Both the position numbers and the translations under genes were made by a program. The notes beneath the pieces were generated by a model. That model was given only the letters and a program-made list of their open reading frames with translations. It was not told where the DNA came from and searched no databases. From Rhodanobacter sp. (GTDB lineage: Bacteria > Pseudomonadota > Gammaproteobacteria > Xanthomonadales > Rhodanobacteraceae), in the NCBI GenBank assembly GCA_004298045.1, contig SCRM01000016.1, positions 248,001 to 312,000 on the forward strand: 64,000 bases of DNA. Direction: 5' to 3'. This document shows, piece after piece, positions 45,783 to 53,716 of this stretch (the stretch's first letter is position 1; every line of letters begins with the position of its first letter).

Positions 45783-46319
45783 ATGGCGAGCGCCCAGGCC
45801 CACGGCGTGCCCACGACACCCGAAGGCAGCATCACGCCCGCCACCGCGCGCGCCGGTATCGACCTCATGGTAAACGGCGAAGCCTTCCGCCACACCGGCG
45901 ATCCGCAACAGCCGTTGCTGTGGTATCTGCGCGACACCCTGCGCCTGACCGGCACCAAATACGGTGGCGCGCACGGCGAGAACGGGGCCGACCTGGTGCT
46001 GGTGAACGACCGTCTCGTCCCGGCCATCACCGTGCCGATGGCCAAGCTTGCGCACAAGCACGTCACCACCGTCGAAGGACTGGCCAGCAGGGATGGCTCG
46101 CTGCACCCCCTGCAGCAGGCCTTTATCGACGAGGACGCGATTGGTTGCGGCTACTGCACACCCGGCTGGCTGATGGCCGGCGTCGATCTCTTGCGCCACA
46201 AGCCCAACCCGGGTGACACCGACATCGACCAGCTCACCAACACCTGCCGCTGCGGCTGCCAGACGCGGGTGCGCGCCGCGATCAAGCGCGCGGCCGCAAG
46301 CATGGCCGCGCACGCATGA
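45783..46319 (+). CDS. (2Fe-2S)-binding subunit of a molybdenum-hydroxylase family enzyme, N-terminal cluster cysteines lost
   Basis: Protein of 178 residues shaped like the small subunit of isoquinoline 1-oxidoreductase/xanthine dehydrogenase-type enzymes. The ferredoxin-like domain (36-100) reads LTGTKYGGAHGENGAD where the family has cysteines: positions 62, 67, 70 and 82 are G, N, D and I at the exact Cys spacing. The second, helical [2Fe-2S] domain is intact, with C122 and C125 in CGYC and C155 and C157 in CRCGC. GAGGAG lies eight bases before the ATG. The stop overlaps the large-subunit start by four bases (ATGA), so the two form one complex. Confidence 0.88.
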   Translation: MASAQAHGVPTTPEGSITPATARAGIDLMVNGEAFRHTGDPQQPLLWYLRDTLRLTGTKYGGAHGENGADLVLVNDRLVPAITVPMAKLAHKHVTTVEGLASRDGSLHPLQQAFIDEDAIGCGYCTPGWLMAGVDLLRHKPNPGDTDIDQLTNTCRCGCQTRVRAAIKRAAASMAAHA

Positions 46320-48583
46320 GTCACCCAACCGCAAACGGTATCCAGCTTTCACGCCGGCGTTTTCTGCAGATCATCGCCGGCACCGCCGGTGCGCTGGTGG
46401 TGGGGGTGCGCATGGCGGACGCCGGTGAACCACCGTTGCCGCCGCAATGGCTGGGCGACCATTTTCACGAGCTGGGCGCCTACGTGCGCATCGACCAGGA
46501 AGGCAATGTGCTGGTCGGCGCGCGTGACCCGGAGACCGGCACCGGCGTCGCTACCGCCCTGCCGATGATTGTTGCCGACGAGCTGGACGCCGACTGGAAC
46601 CGCGTCAGCGTGGTGCAGCTCGGCCTCGGCGTCGGCGCTGGCGACAACGGCAAGCCGCAGTGGACGTATGGTCGTCAGCGCGGCGGCACCGGCGACTCGA
46701 TCCCCGCCGCATGGGGCGATCTGCGTCAGGCCGGCGCCCTCGCCCGCTGGCTGCTCACCCAGGCTGCCGCGCGCCGGCTCGGCGTTGCCGCCGACCGCCT
46801 GCGCTGCGAAGCCGGTACGGTGATCGCCCCCGACGGTCGTCGCGTCACCTACGGCAGCCTGGCTGACGACGCCAGCAAGCTCGACCTGCCGCAGCAGGCG
46901 CCGCCGGTCAAAACCCCCGACCGTTACACCTTGATCGGAAAACCGGTGGGCGATGTCGATGCGCATGCCATCGTCACCGGGCAGGCCAAATACACCATCG
47001 ACCACTATGAGGCGGACGAGCTGGTCGCCGTGCTGCTGCACTGCCCGTGGCCCGACGGCTCACTCGCCCGCATCGACACTGCGCCGGCGCTGGCCGTCAA
47101 GGGCGTGGTCAAGGTCATGCAGCTGCGCCCCGAGCCCGGTCAGGCGCCGGGGCAAACTGTCGGCGCGCCGGCCATCGCGGTGCTGGCGGAAAACACCTGG
47201 GCAGCACTGGAAGGCCGCGCCAAGCTCGCCTGCGACTGGAACCCCGGCAAGGCCACGGCCGCCGACAGCACTGCGTTTGAGCAGCAGGCCAACGCGCTGC
47301 TCGGTGGCGACGCCGCACCCACCACGCGCGTGCGCGACGACGGCGACGTGGTCAAGGCCGGCAAACGCGCCGCGCGTCGGCTTGAAGCCACGTACTACCA
47401 GCCCTGGCTGGCGCACGCCTGCCCGGAAACCATGAACTGCCTGGCCGTGATCGAACAGGATCACGCGCGGCTGGTAGTGCCCACGCAAGCCCCGCAAGCC
47501 GCCTATGCGGTGGTGCAACGCTTGACCGGATTGCCGCCGGACAAGATCGAGATCCGCGTGCCGCGCGTCGGCGGCGGCTACGGGCGCCGGTTGGATCACG
47601 ACTACGTCGCCGAGGCGGTGCTGCTGGCCAAGGCGGCGGGCAAGCCGATCCGCTTGCTGTGGACGCGCGACGAGGACCTCACCCACGACTATTACCGCTC
47701 CGCCTGCGTGCACAAGCTCGGCGCCACACTGGATCGCAAGCGGCGCATCGTCGGCTGGACCCAGCGCATGGCCAGCGCTTCCGCACTCGACGGGCGCGGC
47801 GTACCCGCCGACCACCTGTGGACCAGCGAAGTCGCCGCCAATCAGTTGCCGGCCGGCCTCGTGCCCAACTGCCGCAGCGACTGGTATGCCTTGCAGTCCG
47901 CGCTGCCGCGCGGTCCGTATCGCGCCATGCCGCACCTCGCCAACGCATTTGCAGTGGAAAGTTTCCTGGACGAAATCGCGCACGCATCGCGCGAAGATCC
48001 GCTGGTCACCCGCATGCGCCTGCTGGGTGCGCCCCGCAACGTGCCGCTGGGCAACGGCGCCACGCTTGACGTCGGCCGCCTGCGCAATGTGCTGCAACAA
48101 GTGGCCGACCGCATCGGCTGGAAAGACTGGCTGCGCAGCGTGAACGGACTGGGCATCGCCTGCTGGCACATGGATGGCGCGTATGTGGCGCACGCGCTGG
48201 AAGTCTCGCGCCAGGGCGAAGTGCTCACCATCGAGCGTGCCGTATGCGCGGTCGACGTTGGCCGCGTGGTGAATCCGCTCGGCCTGCAGGGTCAGGTGGC
48301 CGGCGCCACACTCGATGCATTGTCCACCGCCATGAACCTTGCCATCACCTGCAAGGACGGCAAGGTCCAGCAGCGCCACTGGAAGGATTACCCGCTCGCC
48401 AACATGGCGCAGCTGCCAAACGCGGTGGAGGTGATCGTTGCCGGCGCCGATCGCCCGCCGACCGGCGCGAGCTTTCTCGCCATGCCCACGGCGGCCCCCG
48501 CGCTCGCCAACGCCATCTTCCGGGTCAGCGCGGTGCGCGTGCGCCGGCTGCCGTTGATGAAGGAGTTTTTGCGGCTGTTCTGA
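46316..48583 (+). CDS. Molybdopterin-binding subunit, isoquinoline 1-oxidoreductase beta/xanthine dehydrogenase-like, catalytic Glu replaced
   Basis: Protein of 755 residues with a twin-arginine signal (SRRRFLQIIAGTAGALVVG at residues 12-30), so exported folded with cofactor. It shows the two aldehyde-oxidase/IorB-type molybdopterin domains: VGGGYGRRLDHDYVAEAV, LPRGPYRAMPHLANAFAVESF and the C-terminal APALANAIFRVSAVRVRRLPL. In the family this C-terminal stretch is preceded by G-x-G-E with the catalytic Glu; here it reads GASFLAMP, with Phe at residue 720. The electron-acceptor cytochrome that often completes such operons is absent nearby. Confidence 0.88.
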   Translation: MSHPTANGIQLSRRRFLQIIAGTAGALVVGVRMADAGEPPLPPQWLGDHFHELGAYVRIDQEGNVLVGARDPETGTGVATALPMIVADELDADWNRVSVVQLGLGVGAGDNGKPQWTYGRQRGGTGDSIPAAWGDLRQAGALARWLLTQAAARRLGVAADRLRCEAGTVIAPDGRRVTYGSLADDASKLDLPQQAPPVKTPDRYTLIGKPVGDVDAHAIVTGQAKYTIDHYEADELVAVLLHCPWPDGSLARIDTAPALAVKGVVKVMQLRPEPGQAPGQTVGAPAIAVLAENTWAALEGRAKLACDWNPGKATAADSTAFEQQANALLGGDAAPTTRVRDDGDVVKAGKRAARRLEATYYQPWLAHACPETMNCLAVIEQDHARLVVPTQAPQAAYAVVQRLTGLPPDKIEIRVPRVGGGYGRRLDHDYVAEAVLLAKAAGKPIRLLWTRDEDLTHDYYRSACVHKLGATLDRKRRIVGWTQRMASASALDGRGVPADHLWTSEVAANQLPAGLVPNCRSDWYALQSALPRGPYRAMPHLANAFAVESFLDEIAHASREDPLVTRMRLLGAPRNVPLGNGATLDVGRLRNVLQQVADRIGWKDWLRSVNGLGIACWHMDGAYVAHALEVSRQGEVLTIERAVCAVDVGRVVNPLGLQGQVAGATLDALSTAMNLAITCKDGKVQQRHWKDYPLANMAQLPNAVEVIVAGADRPPTGASFLAMPTAAPALANAIFRVSAVRVRRLPLMKEFLRLF

Positions 48584-48635
48584 ACGGCACCAACCGACAA
48601 CGCTCTTCGCGAAGTTACTGTCCGCCAGGCGCCGA

Positions 48636-50264
48636 TCACGCCGCATCCGGGGCCGGCACCTCCAGCACCACTTCGCCGTTGCCGTCGGCATCGACGCTCT
48701 CCAGCCGTACCGGGAAACCCCACAACCGCGCGACGTGCTTGAGCACTTCGCGCGTGTCGTCGGCCAGCGGATGGTTGCGATAACGCACATGGCGCAGGGT
48801 CAGGCAGCGGTCACTGCGACGGTTGACGTTCCACACCTGGATGTTCGGCTCGCGCACACCCACGTCATACTGGCGCGAAAGCATCTGGCGCAGTTCGAGA
48901 TAACCCTCTTCGTCGTGGATCGCGCCCACCGTGAGCGTTGGCTCGTTTTCGTCGTCGTGGATCGCGAACAAACGCAGGTCGCGCATCAGCTTCGGGCTCA
49001 GATACTGGTCGATGAAACTCTCGTCCTTGAAGTTGCGCATCGCGTAATCCAGCGCGGGCAACCACGGCGAGCCGGCAAGGTCCGGAAGCCAGCGCTTGTC
49101 CTCGGCCGTCGGCGCCTCGCACACGCGGCGGATATCGCGGTACATCGAAAATCCCAGCGTGTAAGGATTGATGCCGTTGTACGCCGGGTGGTCAATCGGT
49201 GGCTGATACACCACGTTGGTATGCGAGGAAAGCCATTCGAGCATCACCCCGTCGGTCAGATAGCCCTCGTCATACAGCGCATTCATCAACGTGTAATGCC
49301 AGAACGTGGCCCAGCCCTCGTTCATCACCTGGGTTTGGCGCTGCGGGTAGAAGTACTGTGCAATCTTGCGCACGATGCGCACCACTTCCCGTTGCCAGGA
49401 TTCCAGCAGCGGCGCGTTCTTCTCGATGAAATACAGCACGTTTTCCTGCGGCTCGCGCGGAAAGCGCTCGTCTTCCGCCGGCGCCCCTTCCTTGTCCGAC
49501 CGCGTCGGCAAGGTGCGCCACAGGTCGTTCACCTGCTGCTGCGCATACCGCCGCCGCTCTTCGCGCTCGGCCAGTTCGCGCGCCAGCGAACGCTTGGCCG
49601 GGCGGCGATAGCGGTCCACTCCCACGGTGGCCAGCGCGTGGCAAGAATCAAGCAGTTGCTCGACCGCATCGTAGCCGTGGCGCTCCTCGCAACGCGCCAC
49701 GTAATCGCGCGCATAGACCAGGTAATCAATGATCGACGACGCGTCGGTCCACATGCGAAACAGATAATTGCCCTTGAAGAAACTGTTGTGCCCATACGCC
49801 GCATGGGCAATCACCAGCGCCTGCATCGCGGTGGTGTTTTCCTCCATCAGGTAACTGATGCACGGGTTGGAGTTGATGCATATCTCGTATGCCAGCCCCA
49901 TGTGCCCGCGCCGGTAATTGCGTTCGGTGGCGAGAAACGCCTTGCCGAAACTCCAGTGGCGGTAATTCACCGGCATGCCGACGCTGGAGTAGGCATCCAT
50001 CATCTGCTCGGAACTGATGATTTCGAGCTGGTTCGGGTAGGTGTCCAAGCCAAACCGGCGCGCTGTCTCGGCAATGACCTTGTGGTAACGCTCGATCAGG
50101 TCGAACGTCCAATCGCTGGGGTCGGGCAGCGGCTGAGCTGGGCGCTCACCGGCCGGCAACGGCTCGCGCGGCACCTCCTGGCGGCGCCGTTCGCCCATGC
50201 GTGCCACCACACGCGGGTCTTCTCCCACCCGCCGTTCGATGGCGGGGTACAGGATGGGGTTCAT
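48636..50264 (-). CDS. SpoVR family protein (YcgB-like)
   Basis: Protein of 542 residues starting MNPILYPAIERR. It has the SpoVR signature LIERYHKVIAETARRFGLDTYPNQLEIISSEQMMDAYSSVG and NYRHWSFGKAF, with SNPCISYLMEENTTAMQALVIAHAAYGHNSFFKGN further on and NEGWATFWHYTLMNALY. Named for a Bacillus spore-cortex gene, but in proteobacteria it belongs to the RpoS-type stress operon with prkA and yeaH; the molecular role is unknown. The ATG overlaps the yeaH stop. Confidence 0.94.
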   Translation of the reverse strand: MNPILYPAIERRVGEDPRVVARMGERRRQEVPREPLPAGERPAQPLPDPSDWTFDLIERYHKVIAETARRFGLDTYPNQLEIISSEQMMDAYSSVGMPVNYRHWSFGKAFLATERNYRRGHMGLAYEICINSNPCISYLMEENTTAMQALVIAHAAYGHNSFFKGNYLFRMWTDASSIIDYLVYARDYVARCEERHGYDAVEQLLDSCHALATVGVDRYRRPAKRSLARELAEREERRRYAQQQVNDLWRTLPTRSDKEGAPAEDERFPREPQENVLYFIEKNAPLLESWQREVVRIVRKIAQYFYPQRQTQVMNEGWATFWHYTLMNALYDEGYLTDGVMLEWLSSHTNVVYQPPIDHPAYNGINPYTLGFSMYRDIRRVCEAPTAEDKRWLPDLAGSPWLPALDYAMRNFKDESFIDQYLSPKLMRDLRLFAIHDDENEPTLTVGAIHDEEGYLELRQMLSRQYDVGVREPNIQVWNVNRRSDRCLTLRHVRYRNHPLADDTREVLKHVARLWGFPVRLESVDADGNGEVVLEVPAPDAA

Positions 50265-51529
50265 GTCTCCACCCCCTCTTTGCGGAACAGCTCGCGAAAC
50301 ACCGGGTAGATCTCGTTCGGGGCACCCACCTTGCGCATCGCGAAATTGTCGAACTGCGCCTGCAGCGCGGTGTACGCCTGCCACAGGTTTTGCTCCTCTT
50401 CGGCCACCTGCACGTAGGCGAAGTAACGCAACTGCGGCAGGATCGTCTCCGCCAGCAGCCGGCTGCAGTCGTCGCTGTCACCGGGGAAGTTGTCGCCGTC
50501 GCTGGCCTGTGCCACGTAGAGGTTCCACTCACCCGCCGGGTAGCGCGCTGCGATGATTCGCGCCAGCAATTCCAGCGCGCTGCTGACCACGGTGCCGCCG
50601 CTTTCGGTGGCATGGAAAAATGTGTTCTCGTCGACCTCGCTCGCCTGCGTGTGGTGGCGGATGAAGATGATGTCGATCTTTTCGTAATGCCGGGTCAGGA
50701 ACAGGTACAAGAGGATGAAAAAGCGCTTGGCGAGCTCCTTGCGCGCCTCATCCATCGACCCGGAAACGTCCATGACGCAGAACATGGCTGCGCGCGTGAT
50801 CGGTACCGGCACCCGCGTGTGCGCGCGAAACCGCAGGTCGATCGGGTCGATGTACGGCATATGCTGCAGGCGCTCGCGCAGCACCTTGATCTGCTGCCGC
50901 AGCGCGTGCGCCGCATCGCCATCGTCTTCACCCTTGGCCACCAGCGCGGCTAGCGCCGCCTCCATCTCCGCCAGCTCGCGGCCGGGCCGCTTTGCCAGCG
51001 CAATGCGCCGCCCCAGCGCCTGGCGCATCGTGCGCACCACGGCGAGATTGTGCGGTGTCCCATCGGTGCTGAACCCCGCGCGGCGCGTCTTCCACTGCCG
51101 ATGGTCGCCGACGTGGGTGCGCATCAGGCGCGGCAATTCCAAGTCGTCAAAGAAGAGCTCCATGAACTCCTCTTTGCTCAGCGTAAAGGTGAAGTCGTCC
51201 TCGCCTTCGCCCTGGTTGCTGGCTTGCGACCCGCGGCCACCGGCGCCGCCCTGCGGGCGTTCGATGGTGTCGCCGCGCACGTAATCCTTGTTGCCGGTGT
51301 ATACCGTGTCGCGCACGCCGCCGCGTCCGTGGTGAAACGTCGGCTCGCTGATGTCCTTGCGCGGGATGCTGACCGACTCGGATTGCTCGATGTCGCGGAT
51401 GCCACGACTGGACACTGCCCGACGCGCGGCTTCCGCGATCTGCGCCTTGTAGCGACGCATGAAGCGCTCACGGTTGCCGACCGACTTGTTGCGACCCGAA
51501 AGCCTGCGATCAATGATCTGTACAGCCAT
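50261..51529 (-). CDS. DUF444 protein, YeaH/YhbH family
   Basis: Protein of 422 residues. The N-terminus is basic and disordered (MAVQIIDRRLSGRNKSVGNRERFMRRY). The C-terminal half is VWA-like, with the MIDAS-type VMDVSGSMDEARKELAK and a later SGGTVVSSALEL. In Bacillus and E. coli it works with the PrkA kinase. The Gly-rich stretch GGAGGRGSQ (about 95-103) is a flexible linker. It is the middle gene of prkA-yeaH-spoVR. Confidence 0.94.
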   Translation of the reverse strand: MAVQIIDRRLSGRNKSVGNRERFMRRYKAQIAEAARRAVSSRGIRDIEQSESVSIPRKDISEPTFHHGRGGVRDTVYTGNKDYVRGDTIERPQGGAGGRGSQASNQGEGEDDFTFTLSKEEFMELFFDDLELPRLMRTHVGDHRQWKTRRAGFSTDGTPHNLAVVRTMRQALGRRIALAKRPGRELAEMEAALAALVAKGEDDGDAAHALRQQIKVLRERLQHMPYIDPIDLRFRAHTRVPVPITRAAMFCVMDVSGSMDEARKELAKRFFILLYLFLTRHYEKIDIIFIRHHTQASEVDENTFFHATESGGTVVSSALELLARIIAARYPAGEWNLYVAQASDGDNFPGDSDDCSRLLAETILPQLRYFAYVQVAEEEQNLWQAYTALQAQFDNFAMRKVGAPNEIYPVFRELFRKEGVET

Positions 51530-51558
51530 TCCCTACCTCCCTTGGCACGGTGAATGGC

Positions 51559-53481
51559 TCAACTGCTCTTGCGTACGCGCAAATACCATTCGCACAACAG
51601 ACGCACCTGCTTGGGCGTGTAGCCCTTGGCCACCATGCGCGAGACGAAATCCTCGTGCTTGCGCGCGTCCTCGGCGCTGGCCTTGGCGTTGAAGCTGATG
51701 ACGGGCAGCAGCTCCTCGGTATTCGAGAACATCTTCTTCTCGATCACTACGCGCATCTTTTCGTAGCTGGTCCAGCTCGGGTTGCGACCTTGGTTGTTCG
51801 CGCGTGCACGCAGCACGAAGTTGACGATCTCGTTGCGGAAATCTTTGGGGTTGGCGATGCCGGCCGGCTTTTCGATCTTCTCCAGCTCGGCGTTCAGTGC
51901 CACCCGGTCGAACACCTCGCCGGTGTCGGTGTCGCGGTATTCGTTGTCCTGGATCCAGTAATCGGCATAAGTGACGTAGCGGTCGAAGATGTTCTGCCCG
52001 TACTCGCTATAGCTTTCCAGATACGCCGTCTGGATTTCCTTGCCAATGAACTCGGCATAGCGCGGCGAGAGGTACTCCTTGATGAAACCGATGTACTTGG
52101 TTTCCAGCTCGGCGGGGAACTGCTCGCGCTGCACCTGTTGTTCGAGCACGTACATGAGGTGTACCGGGTTGGCCGCCACCTCGGCGCTGTCGAAATTGAA
52201 CACGCGCGAGAGGATCTTGAACGCAAATCGCGTGGAGATGCCGGTCATGCCCTCGTCGACGCCGGCGTAGTCGCGGTACTCCTGATAGCTCTTTGCGCGC
52301 GGGTCGGTGTCCTTGAGATTCTTGCCGTCGTACACCTGCATCTTGCTGAACAGGCTGGAGTTCTCCGGCTCCTTGAGGCGCGTGAGCACGGCAAAGCGCG
52401 CCATCATCTTGAGCGTGCCGGGCGCGCATACCGCATCGCCGAGCGACGATTCGCGGATCAGCTTCTCATAGATCTTGACCTCTTCGGACACCCGCAGGCA
52501 GTACGGCACCTTGACGATATAGATACGGTCGAGAAACGCCTCGTTGTTGCGGTTGTTGCGGAACGCCGTCCATTCGCTTTCGTTGGAGTGCGCCAGCACG
52601 ATGCCGTCGAACGGAATCGCGCCGAAACCCTCGGTGCCTTTGTAATTGCCTTCCTGCGTGGCGGTCAGCAACGGATGCAGCACCTTGATCGGCGCCTTGA
52701 ACATCTCGACGAATTCCAGCAGGCCCTGGTTGGCCAGGCACAAACCGCCGGAATAGCCGTAGGCGTCGGTGTCGTCCTGCGCAAAGTTTTCCAGCTTGCG
52801 GATGTCGACCTTGCCGACTAGGCTCGAAATATCCTGATTGTTCTCGTCGCCGGGCTCGGTCTTGGCGATGGCGATCTGCTTCAGGATGCTCGGGTAGCGC
52901 TTCACCACGCGGAACTTGCGGATGTCGCCGCCGAACTCCTCCAGCCGCTTCACCGCCCATGGCGACAGCACGCGATGCAGATGCCGGCGCGGGATGCCGT
53001 ACTGCTCTTCCAGCACCGGGCCATCCTCGACCGGGTCGAACAGGCCCAGCGGCGACTCGTTCACCGGCGAGCCTTTCAGCGCGTAGAACGGCACCTTTTG
53101 CATAAGGTACTTCAGGCGGTCGGCAATCGAGCTCTTGCCGCCGCCGACCGGGCCGAGCAGATACAGGATCTGCTTGCGCTCCTCCAGGCCCTGCGCCGCA
53201 TGGCGGAAAAACGCGACCACCTGCTCGATCGCCTCCTCCATGCCGTAGAACTCGGAAAACGCGGGATAACGGCGGATGACCTTGTTGGCGAAGATGCGCG
53301 ACAACCGCGGATCGTTGCGGGTGTCCATCATCTCCGGTTCGCCGATCGCCGTGAGCATGCGCTCGGATGCCGTGGCGTAGGCCATCGGATCGGTCTTGCA
53401 CAAGGCGAGATAGTCGTCGATCGACATCTCCTCCTCGCGGCCTTGGGCGTAACGCGCGGTGAAGCGGCTGATCGCATCCAT
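51559..53481 (-). CDS. prkA: PrkA-type serine protein kinase / AAA+ ATPase (YeaG)
   Basis: Protein of 640 residues, about the size of E. coli YeaG (644). The AAA+ domain has the Walker A LGPVGGGKSSIADRLK (about 107-122) and later IVLAHSNESEWTAF; the C-terminal PrkA domain resembles a kinase fold (about 480-640). It has been described as a Ser/Thr kinase and, in Bacillus, as a Lon-like protease. Its expression in enterics is under RpoS and nitrogen control. GGAGG lies a few bases before ATG 53481. First gene of a three-gene operon. Confidence 0.95.
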   Translation of the reverse strand: MDAISRFTARYAQGREEEMSIDDYLALCKTDPMAYATASERMLTAIGEPEMMDTRNDPRLSRIFANKVIRRYPAFSEFYGMEEAIEQVVAFFRHAAQGLEERKQILYLLGPVGGGKSSIADRLKYLMQKVPFYALKGSPVNESPLGLFDPVEDGPVLEEQYGIPRRHLHRVLSPWAVKRLEEFGGDIRKFRVVKRYPSILKQIAIAKTEPGDENNQDISSLVGKVDIRKLENFAQDDTDAYGYSGGLCLANQGLLEFVEMFKAPIKVLHPLLTATQEGNYKGTEGFGAIPFDGIVLAHSNESEWTAFRNNRNNEAFLDRIYIVKVPYCLRVSEEVKIYEKLIRESSLGDAVCAPGTLKMMARFAVLTRLKEPENSSLFSKMQVYDGKNLKDTDPRAKSYQEYRDYAGVDEGMTGISTRFAFKILSRVFNFDSAEVAANPVHLMYVLEQQVQREQFPAELETKYIGFIKEYLSPRYAEFIGKEIQTAYLESYSEYGQNIFDRYVTYADYWIQDNEYRDTDTGEVFDRVALNAELEKIEKPAGIANPKDFRNEIVNFVLRARANNQGRNPSWTSYEKMRVVIEKKMFSNTEELLPVISFNAKASAEDARKHEDFVSRMVAKGYTPKQVRLLCEWYLRVRKSS

Positions 53482-53716
53482 ACTTCCCTCCCGATGCAGC
53501 GCCTCGCGGGCAAGGGACTCGGGCGACGCTGCGCAACAGCTGAAAGACGGCACCGATGATCTGATGCCAACCGTGGACGGTACGTGAGACCTGTCCGCGG
53601 TGCGAAACGTTCCTTGCGGTTGCGGCGCAGGTCGGTGCGGGTGAGAAACGTCGACGTCGCCGCACGGGCGCCGCTGCCAGAGACATTCGGTGGCACGCAC
53701 CGCAGATGTCGATTTT

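Noticed and set aside
53482-53716. Possible sigma-54 promoter upstream of prkA
   Set aside because: TGGCA-like starts exist, but none has GC at the needed distance from GG.
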